The notes under the pieces are model-generated. The model was not told the DNA's origin, searched no databases, and saw nothing but the letters and a program-made list of their open reading frames with translations. Made by a program: the position numbers and the translations under genes. This document shows, one piece after another, positions 26,977 through 39,464 of a stretch of 64,000 nt of DNA (position 1 is the stretch's first letter; each line of letters opens with the position of its first letter). This DNA is from Epiperipatus broadwayi (taxonomy: Eukaryota > Onychophora > Udeonychophora > Euonychophora > Peripatidae), in the NCBI GenBank assembly GCA_028023455.1, contig JAQFVV010000003.1, forward strand, positions 2,520,925 to 2,584,924, in the 5' to 3' direction.

Positions 26977-28722
26977 TACAGAATACAATAGCCCTCCAAA
27001 AGACTATGAAAATACTTCTTCCAGCCCAAACAACTGAATTCTTATATTCAGAAACATATATAATGCTCCAAAAACTTCAAAACATGGCACTCTATCCAGT
27101 ACAAAAGTATATAGCATTCACCAATATACTTTCTTTCAACATCAATCATATTACTTGCAATTCAACACCCCCCACCAGATTATTAGCTTTGGCAGATGAA
27201 CTACATAAAAGAATAACCATTTCCAGACCAACTACAGATAATCAAACACAAATTAAAAAACTTACAGAAATGTACAACAATACATGCAATACACTAAAGC
27301 AATATGTAGCAATAAAAAAGAAAAAAATATGCCTTACACAACAACATACTTGGACCAGAGCATACATATGGTGGGCATTGGGATACCCATCCACAGTCAG
27401 AGTGCCTATGGCACTTGAAATATATGGCTCTATAACAGCTGGACATAACATGATAAACTCAATATATCAACACTTTAAAAAAAACTGCAAAAACAGAGAG
27501 TGTACATACCAAATGAAGACATATTTGGAGACCCTGAAACAGACACACCAATAACAACAACTGACATTGTATTTCAACTTACAACAATAACAAACCCATG
27601 TCACCCAGGACCACAAGGAATTCCCAAATTTGTGTTCAAACATCTTAGTCACTTCATGGCAAAATACCTATGTGATCTAGCCAATTACATATGCAAAAAA
27701 ATTTACAACATACAAAGTCTATACCCAATTTCAGTGGTTCCATTTAACAAAAAACCAACAGCAATATCATCTTTATCTAATCTATGACCAATTTCAATGG
27801 GACCTTTAGGAATAAAAATTCTTGAAAGAGTGATAAATGAAAAAATAGAACAACACATACTCCCTGTGTTATCATCAGCACAATATGCCAAAAAAGGATC
27901 ATCCATTGGTCAGGTGTGCCTTAATGTATAAAACAATTATTGAAGTAGTAAAAAAAAAGAAAGAAATATGCACCAATTATAGTTCAACTAGACATTGAGG
28001 CAGCTTTTGACTCAGTGCCTATAGCCAAATTATTAGACATGCTGAAAAAAACAACAACATTTCCATCCCTACTATATATAATAGCCAATCTGCTACTCAG
28101 CCATGAAATTCACATCACATTGAATGGGAAAAAATCACCAGCTTTCAGACCGAGTTAATCCATCCCACAAGGATCCCCCCTAAGTGCCTTGCTCTTTACA
28201 ATATATATATAAATCCTCTATTAATAGAGATACAGAAAAAAATAAAAGGCATTCAAATTCCAAACACTGCTTTAAATATATCATGCATAGCCTATATTGA
28301 TGATGTAACCATTTTCCTCCCCTCTAAAAAGAACCTCCCTCTATTACAAGAGATAATCAAGAATTATACCTCAAATTTTAATTTAAAAATTAACACAAAT
28401 AAAACTGATGCATGGTCAATATACACAGGCAAGCACTGTACAGAGATGTTTAATGGTAAACCATCTGCTTTCCTTGGTTTCCCATTCTACCTTGGAACCA
28501 ATGGAATGAGGCAAAAAATTCAAAATAAATTTAAAAAAAGATGCTGAAGAAATCACAACCTCACTTGAAAAGTCATACCTGTCAATATACGCAAAGGTAG
28601 CACTATTTAATCAACTTATAATTACAAAAATTACATACTACACACCTATAATCAAATTTGCAAAAACATTCATATCTAAAATCTCGTCAATCTGTAACAA
28701 ACTAATATGGAAGAGAAAGACA
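26977..28722 (+). pseudogene. LINE ORF2, reverse transcriptase domain, multiply broken
   Basis: The linker and reverse transcriptase of ORF2 copy the RNA at the nicked target. Motifs seen are GPQGIPKFVFKHL (about 27608-27646), PISMGPLGIKILERVI (about 27788), motif A LDIEAAFDS (about 27988-28014), motif B IPQGSPLSALLF (about 28162-28197) and motif C YIDD (28293-28304). The thumb-side FLGFPFYLGT follows at about 28472. Breaks are a frameshift near 27480-27550, TGA 27785-27787 (where relatives have Arg), one or two frameshifts at the A-run near 27925-27965, TAA 28156-28158, a 2-bp TA slip near 28208 and another frameshift near 28530. The catalytic aspartates survive. Confidence 0.8.
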
Positions 28723-29547
28723 GTGGCAATCTCTTTAAAAAATCTGAGCAGACCACCACATAGCAATGGACTAGGACTCCATACAATCAATGTTTTTTAC
28801 ACACAGAAATCAGTAAATCTAATAACAGCAACCATAAAAAGATTTCCAGACCTGGAGTGTGTAATCAGTATAATACCCACAGACAGACCACCCCCTTCAT
28901 ATGGATATCTATCCACACTGATTGAAGAACTCAAGCCAATATACAACAAAATATCACTCAATAATGACAACAAGTATACATACTGGGACATTTATAATAT
29001 ATTATATCCAAACCAGACACCTAATATACATCCAACAGTTCTTGGAATAGACAACAGGCAACTACTGCAACAGTTCAGAAAATGGTCATTAGAACCAAAA
29101 TTATTTGATTTTCTACTTAAGCTTAATTTCAATGCTCTACCCACAACCCATTTTCTTAGATTTCATAGATTCTATACAAATATAGACCACATGTGTGGGC
29201 TATGTCAAAGAGAAGAAGAGACACAAGATCATTTTCTTCATTCCTGCAGTGCCCTAGAAACAATATGTCGCACAATGTTTACCACATACAGAAAGGCTAT
29301 CATTTCAATTGATGAAATAATAAATATGTTTAAAAAAGGCAACAGCCCTGCTATTCGTGCAGCAACATACAGCCTTTATGCCTACTGGTGTACCAGATGC
29401 ACTTTTGCACTTGCCAATAACCCTCGATGCCACCCAGCAACATATTCAATAAAACTAGAACTGTTCAGAAAAAGAGACAGCATCCTAGCTCAACCAGATG
29501 TGTTTGCAGCCACATGGTCACACTTGAAACAAAGATCCAGTCTATGA
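28723..29547 (+). pseudogene. LINE ORF2 C-terminal domain with zinc motif
   Basis: The longest uninterrupted part of ORF2 is 274 codons ending at TGA 29545-29547. The first residues (VAISLKNLSRP ... GLGLHTI) are the end of the thumb region seen in L1/Tx1 elements. Further on, CGLCQREEETQDHFLHSC is a C-x2-C-x8-H-x4-C zinc-binding motif (nt about 29194-29247), typical of the C-terminal zinc region of L1/Tx1 reverse transcriptases. The ATG at 28723 is internal to ORF2 and not a true start. Confidence 0.8.
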
Positions 29548-29776
29548 AATATAAAGGCCAATAAGATAGATGATGACATTTTCAACATCAGCATTTTTTC
29601 CAACTTCAAAAAGATGCAAGCACAAACTGAACTAAATAGAAGATCAAATTTAAAAACAAGAAGAAAAAAAAAGTATGCAGAAAAGATAAAGACTTATATA
29701 CTGAAAGTTGTAATTTGTTTTTCATTTGTGACAAATCAATATATTACTAGATGTGACTCTGTAACTTTTTAGACTC

Positions 29777-29782
29777 AATAAA
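29777..29782 (+). promoter_or_regulatory. LINE polyadenylation signal
   Basis: AATAAA lies near the end of the 3' UTR (29548-29796), about 20 bases before the CAT repeat tail. It is the expected processing signal for the LINE transcript. Confidence 0.6.
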
Positions 29783-29796
29783 GTTTTGCTTTGAAA

Positions 29797-30049
<253 letters not shown>

Positions 30050-31500
30050 AATTAGCAAATGACCTGGTCAATTGTTCTCAGATATGACATTTCCAAAATT
30101 GTCTATAGTTCTAATATCTATTTCTTAAACCACAATCTGACAATGTTTTATTATTTCAAAAAAGATAAAAATATCACAAAAAGTCATTAGATTTTAAGCA
30201 CATTTTAATAATTCTGGTATTTTCCAAATATCCAAATTATTTTTTTATTCAGCAGATATTTGACCTATGACATTATCAGTGTACAAACACTAGTTTATAT
30301 CTACTACAATGCAGTGTAGATATCCTTTCATTTAGCAAGTAATTAATTCATAAAACATTAAAACTCAACAGATACTAGTTCTATCCATGATGATGCTATG
30401 GAAATTGAACCAATTTCTATCTTGTGTATAAATAATCCATTAATCTTATAAAATTCCATCAGCAGGTGAATATAATCTATTAGATGTCATCATAGAAAAG
30501 TAGATAATATCTACTTTTAAAGCAAAAAAAAAAAATTTTGATGGTTTTTGAAAATGCTAAGAATTAATTTTTATACTTTCACTAAATTATCACCTATCAC
30601 AAATTCCTAACTATTCTGTTAAAGTTAATGGACAAATACTATTGCTTTCACCCCATCATTTTATCCATTTAATAATAATTTACTTTTAAAAACAAATAAA
30701 TAAATAAATGATATAAGGAACTTAGATTTGTTTCTATTGAGGCCAAGATAGAGAGAGAAATCATTTAATCTGCTTAGTTCTATTTATAAACTTTTTACAT
30801 TGATGTAAGAGAAACTATAGCAAAGCTCTGTATTAACTTTTTGGTCAATCATAGCCAGCATTACATAAATAAAAATCTTATTATATAATAACAATGACAA
30901 AATAAAAATACTTTATAAATATTATATATAAGAAACATTTGTATATTTAAAATACAAATAAGATTTTTTCACTCCAACATAAATTAGACAAGATTACGTT
31001 CTTTCATATTACTATGGAAATAAACTTTTTTCACATATCTTTCAAATATGATATTATACAAATAAAATAACAAATATACCAGTGACATTAAATGTTTAGG
31101 TGTGTTATTTGGGTACTTATGTACTAGTTCTGCAACTTAGAGAAGATGGTATACCTTTTTACATTCATGATAAATGTGTAAGGTTGTGATCATATCAAAT
31201 AAACGTGAGCTGATCCAATCTCATTCAATAATGTGTCTTTTGTGATAATTTTACACTCTCAGTTATTGTCCAGATTTTATTCTAACAAAATGTTTAATGC
31301 TGTCAAATGCATTTATAACTATTTTTTACTTCATTTGTATTCATAGTTTTGATCCAATGATTTTTAGTTTCATTTCTATTTGTAGTTTTGATTCAAAGAT
31401 TTTTTTATCCACTACTGAAATGAATGCTGTTTTATATTTTCAAAAACATGTAAAATTGGAAGTCCTAACAAAATTAACAATAGCTTTTTCAAAATCAAGA
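30050..31500. other. A+T-rich DNA without recognisable genes
   Basis: Nothing recognisable is seen except a small tandem duplication around 31335-31405 built on TAGTTTTGATYCAANGAT. The 86-codon frame at 31297-31557 has no domain. Confidence 0.5.
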
Positions 31501-31524
31501 TGGTCAAAATGTGGAAGAGGAATC

Positions 31525-32075
31525 AACAATTTATGCCAACTGTTGAAAGGTCTATAAAAGTGCTGAATTATGAAGACCTGATGAGTGTTTTATCATGTCA
31601 ATTAATGACAGAACCACAAATAAAATCACATATTAAGTAAGTGTGCATTTTGGGAAAAAAATAAAAATTTTACTTTTAGTTTTGCTTTTGGGGGAAAAAA
31701 TTATTCATTTAAAATAACGTGGAACTGGTAATTTGATTGTTTCATCATGACAATTCCTTTTATATATATATGGTAAATACCATATGTGTATATTTTATAT
31801 TTTTTGTAATATTTAGGGTATTTTCTAACTGTTGGCTGGCCTATAAAAGTGCTGAATTATTAACTGCTGGTTACGATCATTTTCATCTGAACAACCATGT
31901 GTTAAGTAAGTGTGCATTTTGGGAAAAATAAAAATTTTACTTTTTGACTCCACTTAAAATAAAGTAGGCTGGAAAATTGATTATTTCATCTCAGCAATTC
32001 CTGTTATATATTACAGTAAGAACCATATGTGTATATTTTACAGTTTTTTAATAATATTTAGTGATTGTTTTGTTC
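31525..32075. repeat. Imperfect tandem duplication, about 300-bp period
   Basis: CTATAAAAGTGCTGAATTAT occurs at about 31550 and again at about 31840. In each case it is followed by TTAAGTAAGTGTGCATTTTG, an ATAAAAATTTTACTTTT block and CCATATGTGTATATTTTA. The copies are strongly diverged in between. The frames are not conserved between copies, so the repeat is noncoding. Confidence 0.75.
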
Positions 32076-32103
32076 ATATTTTGGGGTGAAATTCATATTT
32101 TTA

Positions 32104-32466
32104 GTATACCTGTATTACTATCTTAACAGCATGTATGTATACATGTGAGTATGTATTGTAGCTCAGGTTGCCCAGGAGTGAAGTTCCACCTGTGTTTGGC
32201 ACCATCTTCCATACAGATTAAATGTGGTTTTTCAATTTAAAAATAAATATCACTAGTTTCACAATTATGAATTAATGTTAAAAAATATACTTTTTAACAT
32301 TAATTTATAATTGTAAAACTCATAACGTTTATTTTTAAATTGAAAAACTACAATCGATCTGTATGGAAAATGGTGCCTGGATACAGGCAGAGCTTCACTC
32401 CTGGATGATCTGATCATACCCACACATATACATACATGCTACTAAGATAGTAACACAGGATACAAC
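32104..32466. mobile_element. Hairpin element, about 165-bp arms
   Basis: The left arm (GTATTACTATCTTAACAGCA ... AGGAGTGAAG ... CATCTTCCATACAGAT) and right arm (ATCTGTATGGAAAATGGTGC ... CTTCACTCCTGG ... TGCTACTAAGATAGTAACAC) are imperfect reverse complements. They meet around ACATTAA / TTAATGT near 32275. It is noncoding, MITE-like, or an inverted duplication. Confidence 0.8.
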
Positions 32467-32520
32467 ATTGGGTTTTTTGGTAATATTTTAGAGTAGTTCT
32501 GTAATGTAGTAATTGTTTTA

Positions 32521-33660
32521 GTATTAGATTTTGGTATTGGTTGATTAGACATGCATGCCACTTGATGGCATTGTTTGTGCTAAAACACATAAAATGTCAT
32601 TTATGTGGCCCAAAGTTTACAGCCTATAGAACAGTGATGTTCATATTAGCCATTGCAGGCCTATATTGCATTGCACACAAATATAACAGTTCACTGATGT
32701 GCTTCGCAACACTATGCAAATGAGCACATTTCACAGATTGCTACCGTATCATGTGATGGTATATGGAATTCAACTGAACCATAACTCTTGTAATCTGCAT
32801 TTGAAGTAATGATCTTACACCTTACCTGACCTAGTATTACATACTAATAATTGTAAGCCTGTTACTGTGCTTCCCTACATAACTTGGAAGGTGAAAAAAA
32901 TTGCAAAAGTGTAGGGATAAGCACAATTACACAGAATTAATGCAAAAAGGCTTGTTTGTGCGAGAACAGCTATGAGACAAATTAAATGGCTGAGGTTGCA
33001 CGTTGTTTTGGAAATCAAAAGCTTGGTTTGATCAGACTACTGTATCTTTTGTATGATCCTTCAGATCATCAAAAACATTGGTTCCTGGCCTTGCACATTC
33101 CAGCACTACACACTGACATTTATAATATAATTTTAAAATATAATTATTCGATTTCAGAAAAATGTAATTGTTACATTTTATAAAATAATGTTGTTTCATA
33201 AATTGTTTTACAAATACTTTGCAGAATGTCAGCCTGAAATGTTTATAATAGTGTCTTTTTTTTTAGATAAAGAGCAGCTACAAGACAACTAAAATTGCAT
33301 GTTGTTTTGGAAAATCATACTGCATCTTTTGGGCAATCCTTCAGATTGGCAAAACCATCGGTCCCTGTCCCTGCACATTTCAGTGCTACATGCTGACATT
33401 TACAATGTAATTTAAAACTGAAAGTATTCCATTTTAGAAAATAATGTAGGTTCGTAAATTGTTTAAAACTAATTTGAAAAATGTCAATATGCACTGAAAT
33501 GTATAATGTAATTTAAAAATGTAATTATTCCATTTTAGAAAATACTGTTGTTTTGCAACAAAAAGTTGGGCCAGTAATCAGCATTTTTATGTGTTTTAGC
33601 ACATAAACAATGCCATCAAGCATTGTGCATGTCTAATCAACCAGTACCTAGATTTCCAAC
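32521..33660. mobile_element. Non-autonomous element with about 75-bp terminal inverted repeats
   Basis: The left terminus (32527-32596) with GGTTGATTAGACATGCATGC and GATGGCATTGTTTGTGCTAA is mirrored at the right (33582-33656) by TTAGCACATAAACAATGCCA and TGCATGTCTAATCAACC. Inside are imperfect tandem copies at about 32957-33240 and 33270-33480, plus a partial third copy to about 33560. These share GTTGTTTTGGAAA, ATCCTTCAGAT and GCACATTYCAG motifs. No transposase is visible, so mobilisation, if any, would have been in trans. Confidence 0.65.
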
Positions 33661-33662
33661 AT

Positions 33663-33896
33663 GTATTAGACCTGCAGTGCCTTTTCACATATATATTCAG
33701 GCTACTGATAACTTTATAAATCTTGCAAAAATATCATGTACACATGGTCCATTTTGACAAATTTATTATTTTAAGTTTGTAGATGATCCAAGTGTACATG
33801 TTATTTTGGTCAGATCAAAAGATTAGAAAGTTGTCAGCGAATTGATATGAATGTGAAAAGTCAGTGCAGGTCTAGTATATCTTGCAGGTCTAATAC
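33663..33896. mobile_element. Hairpin element adjoining the TIR element
   Basis: GTATTAGACCTGCAGTGCCT at the left mirrors GTGCAGGTCTAGTATA at the right. The inner segments CATGTACACATGG / CCAAGTGTACATG and CTGATAACTTTATAAATCTT / AAGATTAGAAAGTTGTCAG also pair. The right tip is itself duplicated (CAGGTCTAATAC at about 33885). Confidence 0.7.
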
Positions 33897-34313
33897 GTAA
33901 CTACCATTATTTATAATCTACTATTGTGAATGAAGTAATGAAAATATACATAATAAAGAAAGTTATTTTATCAAGATGATAAACTATTATTTACACATTC
34001 ATTTTTAAAATAAATAAAGTCAATTCACAATTTTTACAAACTACAATTAATAATAAACATTTCTTTCTCCAGTTTATATGTTGTCATAGCAATATAATCC
34101 AAGACAATTAATTCACTATTAAAATCAACCAAATTTTTTTTTTTTTTTTACAATTGAATTTACACAACATATTGAAATTTCTTTCAAATTTCAGTAGGCA
34201 CATGAAGCATATGTGTATATAAAGTTAAATTGTAGCACGTGTTTTGTATGTTTTACTAACTTGAAAAGTGATATGAAGGTTTCAAAATGTATTTATAATG
34301 AGACATTGATCTG

Positions 34314-34378
34314 ACTTCTGTGCTGATGATGGTTGCGAACTTGAAAATGTATAATTAACTTAAGAAGTTAGAATCTTT
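34314..34378 (+). ncRNA. Weak hammerhead-like motif
   Basis: CTGATGA (34323-34329) is followed by a plausible stem II GGTT-GCG-AACT and GAAA (34343-34346). Outer segments ACTTCT (34314-34319) and AGAAGT (34373-34378) could pair as stem I. The cleavage triplet is not at the expected offset, so this may be chance or a decayed copy. Confidence 0.25.
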
Positions 34379-34829
34379 AAATGAAAGATATTTTTTCTAT
34401 CTTTATTTGATTTTTTTTATACAATAATATTAATAATTGGAGCATGAAAAATTATTTATATAATTTTCTTATTTCCTAAAGCTATTAATTCAACGAGAAA
34501 ACAATGTTTAACTAACTAAGAGATTAGGGTTTTTTTAAATTGAAAATGAAATGAGATTAAAGCCGTTATCTCTGAAAACTAGTTTCAAAAAAAAAAAAAA
34601 ATCAATGAAACAAAAATCAATATTAAGTACTCAAGAAAAATATCACCACTAAATATCATAAAAGTAGAGAAATATATTCAGATGATACGAAATGATCTTA
34701 TAATAAGCTAAATTAGAAATAACTGTAATTGTGTCACTCTGCAAGATCAATAACATTTTGCGCATTGTATTTTGCTTTTCATTTTAATTTCTAACGGAAA
34801 CAAACAAATATTAGAACAAATATTCTCTT

Positions 34830-35030
34830 ATATACACATATATATATAAAGCAAGAGGGAGGCCAGGGAGAAAAATTTATTTCAGAAATTAACATATCTT
34901 TTATTTATGTCATTATCACACACTATTTACACACTCTTATATATATATATATAAAGAGAGAGAAGAAGATATAAAATTTCCGAAATTAGTATATCTTTTA
35001 TACATATTACATCATATATAACCATAATGT
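34830..35030. repeat. Diverged 110-bp tandem duplication
   Basis: TATATATATAAAG-AGAGGGAGG then GAAATTAACATATCTTTTAT recurs about 110 bp later as TATATATATAAAGAGAGAG then GAAATTAGTATATCTTTTAT. It is noncoding. Confidence 0.7.
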
Positions 35031-35461
35031 TTAGTATAGTGATACAATAAAAAACTCAATAACTAAAAATTTCTTGGTATCAAATTATCTCGTTAGTTTT
35101 AGTGCTTAAAGGTCATATGAAATAACAAGTAGAAATCATTTGACTATTTTTTTTTTAAGTTTTATTTTATCATACATTATATGAGAACATTGAATAAAAT
35201 ATTTATTGTACTCACCTGCCTGCTTATGACCTGGGATTTAAATGTGTAGTGAGGATTGAAAAATATTTGCTGAGTATCCCCCAAGAATGTTTTATAAATT
35301 TTCAGTTAGCTATCATAGAATTATTGATAAAGTTTGATGAATGACTATCTAGTATTATTAATTAGAGAGTAAAGAAAATCCCATACAATCTTAGTACAAT
35401 AGCTGAGTGTTAGGTATTGTCTACAAAGAAAAAAAATACGATTATAATATAGTATAAATAA

Positions 35462-36725
35462 AATAATCAATAAAGCAAGTCATATATAGTGTGACATTGC
35501 TTTTATGAACTTGTATTTACAAACATGTAATATAGAGAGCATTCCAACAACTCAAACAAGCCCTTAATTGATAAGTGCAGTAAAAGAGAATATTTGAAAT
35601 CTCTATATGGAATATTCTTATTCCCAGACCAATTGATTTTGAGCTTATGGCTCACCTAAGTAAAAAACTAGAACTAGAACATTCAGACACTATATCTAAA
35701 ATATCAACTTAAAAACCAGCACTTATTTAATATGTAATATTTAAGTAAAAACTTTGAAATTTTCAGAGATGAAAATTTCATTAACTACATCTATCTAACT
35801 TAAATAGCTACATGGGACTGAACCAAATTCAGATCTACCATATATTAATAGTCTTAGCATTGCCAAAGCCTTAAAGGCAAAATTATAATAATCAATAAAG
35901 CAAGTCATGTATAGTATAACATTGCTTTTATGAGCTTGTATTTACAAATATGTAGTATAGAGAGCATACCAATAGATCAAATAACTCTTAATTGATAAGT
36001 TCAGTAAGAGAAAATTTTTAAAATCTCTATCCAGAATAATCTTATCCCCAGACCAATTGGTTTCAAGCTTATGGCTCATTTCAGCAATGTCACGCTATAT
36101 ATGACTTGTTTTATTGATTGATTATTATAATTTTATCTTTAAGATTTTGGCAATGGTAATGCTATTAATATAAGGTAGATCTGAATTTGGTTCAGTCCCA
36201 TATAGCTATTTAAGTTAGATAGATGAAGTTAACAAAATTTCATGTCCAAAAGTTTCAGAGTTTCTACTTAACTATTACATATTAAATAAGTGCTGGTTCT
36301 TGAGTTAATATTTTAGATCTAGTGTCTGAATGTTCTAGCTCCTCACTGAGGTAAGCCATAAGCTCACACCCAATTGGTCTGGGGATAAGAATATTCCAGA
36401 AAGAGATTTTAAATATTTTCTCTTACTGAACTTATCAATTAAGAGTTATTTGATCTATTGGTATGCTCTCTATATTACATATTTGTAAATACAAGCTCAT
36501 AAAAGCAATGTCATGCTATATATGACTTGCTTTATTGATTATTATAATTTTATTTTTAAAGCACTGCTAAGACTATTAATATATGGTAGATCTGAATTTG
36601 GTTTAATCCCATATAGCTATTTGAGATGGATAGCTGGATTTAAAAGATATTTTTGTGTCTGAAAATTTCAGATTTTCTTTTCAATCATTACATATTAAAT
36701 AAGTGCTGGGTTTTGGTATGTTCTC
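35462..36725. repeat. Satellite of about 430 bp in opposing orientations
   Basis: Copy 1 (35462-35886) and a partial copy 2 (35887-36083) share CAATAAAGCAAGTCATATAT and ACCAATTG...GCTTATGGCTCA. A turnaround near 36085 is followed by the reverse complement (copy 3, about 36085-36510, and partial copy 4 to 36725), with TATATATGACTTG and ATGGTAGATCTGAATTTGG. The four units therefore form a large palindrome of about 1.2 kb. A further pair of units lies at about 54310-54840. It is noncoding. Confidence 0.85.
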
Positions 36726-38560
36726 TATATTAAGTATAAATAGAAAAGCTTAAACTATAAATAAGATTTTAATTGAATGATTTTAAAAGACCAGATTGAA
36801 AATGATAAAAATAATCAGACATGAAGATTGGTCTGATTATGCTTTTATGTTAGTTACCACCAATAATATATTAAAGTTAGTACCAAAAAGAATGAAATGC
36901 AACAAGGAACTTAAAATAGCACCGAACAAAATATTTTAAAGAAAGACAGATATACACAGGTTTATTAGATAAAATCAAATGAATAATGGACATGGTTAAA
37001 AAAATATCAGAAATGATTATATTTCTGCTTTATTGATTACTTGGAGGATTTGCCTGTGTTGACCATTCCAAATTTTAGGAATATATTAGAACATTGAATA
37101 TGCCTGGGTCTTATATTTATTAAAGATCTGTGTGATAGCCACTGTCCATAGCAAAAATAGAAACTGTGAACATTGAAGGGTACTGTATCAAAAAAAAATT
37201 TGTTTAATTGTATTTTTGTACTATATCCATTTTATTTGCATATTAAACATTTCATATGCAGAATAAGATATTATAAGCTATCAATGAACACTAGATAATA
37301 GTATTATTATATTTATATTCTATATGAGTTTCTGACTTATAGCCTTTATCAATAATTAGTTTGCCTTGAGTAGTTTAATGCAGAAGTAGAGTGATGGATT
37401 CTGAAGTTCAAGGCACATGGATAGCATTTCAACTCAGTCCCTTTCAGTGCTCAAACTTTATACAATCTCCTAAACAACTAATTATTCAATTTATTTATTT
37501 AATTAAGAATCTCAATCTGGTGCAGCACATAATCAGCATTCATCTTTTAATTTTTTATAATATCAACTAATTTAATAGCTTAAAATATTTGAAATCATGA
37601 CAATTTTCTAGATTTGGTCAGTAATTATATATTTGAATGACCTTCATTTTATGCTAATAGTAAATACATCTAATCCATTGGTTATAACAATATTCATGAA
37701 TAAAACAAAGCATGATTATCATTTCCTTTATTTAGATATGTTTTAGGAACAATAATTCACTTTATTTTATTTCTGAACCATTTATTATAAACCAGAGTAA
37801 TCAATGCCACACTAGATAGTAGTACTATAGCTACTCTCTGGTCTAGTTTCAAACTTACAACCTTCATTAATGAGGAAGTTTTGGATTATTTTCATCCACA
37901 AATTCCTCAGTCACTTTTAGCTCTTAATTTTAAGCTAATACCCAGAAATGAAAAAGACTCTTAAGATTTATCATTCAAGCAAATTTGTTCCTATAATTAC
38001 ATAAATCTGACATTAAGCTTTTTAATATAGAGCCACCAAAGAATTTGTTCTACATTTATATAAAATTTAAGCAAAATGGCTTGGTATAAAATCTTATAGT
38101 AATTTTGAATTCCGGTCTATAATCTTAATAAGATAAAAGAGTTAATAATGACTAATGAGTGTGTAGTTGCAAGAAGTCTAAAGCTCCTGTTGATGAAAGA
38201 CTTTAACTAAAAATTAGTTTAGAAAGATGGAGTGTCACTCTTATCTGCAGCACTTGATTTCTCAAGCTTATAATGAATAGCTGTGAAGTATAGTAAAAAG
38301 AATAAATTACTGGCTTTAAAAAAGTATGTTTAATATAAGCAGAGAATTCATATGATATTTTTGTTTATATTATATGATATGCACTAAAACCTAGAAGAAT
38401 AGGAGGTAAAAATTTGATAATTTGTGATATAATTGAAAATTAAAAAGAATTTGAAAAATATCATTTTCAAAATAAAAAGTGAAAATGGCATAATTGGTTT
38501 GCTTTTAAGCATCAAAAAAAACACTGAATATGTTTATTATTAGGTTAAAGAATTTCAAAG
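36726..38560. other. A+T-rich DNA without recognisable genes
   Basis: I see nothing that supports a gene, RNA or mobile element here. Confidence 0.5.
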
Positions 38561-38566
38561 AGCAAA

Positions 38567-38915
38567 ACGATAAAAATTCTAAGCAACTTTCTCCTGTATA
38601 TAATTCAAATGTATCTATTTTTTCTATCATTTCATAATTTTTATTTAAAACCCAATATTCACAATCATAGATTAACACTGGCAAAACTAAAATGTAATAA
38701 TTTCTTTTCCTGCTATTTCACTAATTAAATGAGTAAAGATATTATTTCTTGTTTAACATGAAATTTTGTCTTTATTAATGCAGAAGTATATAGCAATAAA
38801 GACAAAACTGACTTGCTAGTGAATCTATGATTTAAATTTGGACTTAAATAAAAATGATAGATTAGATATACTTAAATTGTGTTATTGGAGAAAGTTGCTT
38901 GGAATTTTTTGGTCA
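38567..38915. mobile_element. Hairpin element with a nested small stem-loop
   Basis: AAGCAACTTTCTCCTGTATA on the left mirrors TTGGAGAAAGTTGCTTGGAA on the right. Inner matches include ATCTATTTTTTCTATCAT / ATGATAGATTAGATAT. Near the centre TTTTGTCTTTATTAATGC (about 38765) pairs with GCAATAAAGACAAAA (about 38795), a second stem-loop. It is noncoding. Confidence 0.7.
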
Positions 38916-39417
38916 ACAAAAACAATCCATAAATTGATTGTCTAAGAAATTCAATAATCTTTGAAATGCAGAATACTAAGACAGTTATCATATTTTTAAT
39001 ATTTAATAAGAGATGATAATTCATTGGAAAAAAAATTGATGCCTGTTAAAAGCGAACACAATAAAAATCAGAGACAGCACCTTTAGGTGCTTTACCACAT
39101 TTGGGAGAAACAAAAAGACAATAAAAGAGGTGATTTAATTTGATAAAATTACGAGTAAACAATATGATCAAAACAGTGAAAGGGTAAAATATTTACAATG
39201 TTAATTCCTTTTTTTAGTCCTTTTTTAAATATTTTGTGATTTTCCTTTCTAGATTTTTATATTCTAGAGTTACCAGCCATTGATTATCTACACAAGTGAT
39301 TTTTTTCAAATGTTCTATTCCAGAATCATCTATTGTGAATTATAACAATTTATGAATCCTAGATAATAATGTTAATCCACAATTCTGGTTTTGTCTGATT
39401 GTTTACATTAGTCAAAA

Positions 39418-39464
39418 ACATCTCACTGATGAAGGCCAAGAAACAGAAATTAGTCTAGGCATGT
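39418..39464 (+). ncRNA. Hammerhead-like remnant
   Basis: CTGATGA (39426-39432), AGGCCAAGAAACA, GAAA (39446-39449), TTA, GTC (39453-39455) gives the same GAAA-N3-GTC spacing as the 4.4-kb candidate. Stem II is eroded, since GGCC has lost its partner. ACAT/ATGT outside could be part of stem I. This is probably a decayed copy, if real. Confidence 0.3.

Noticed and set aside
31525-32075. Tandemly duplicated exon with AAGTAAGT splice donors
   Set aside because: Both copies have a donor-like sequence, but the frame open in one copy has a stop at the aligned position in the other (TGA in AACTGTTGA), and no protein family is recognisable.
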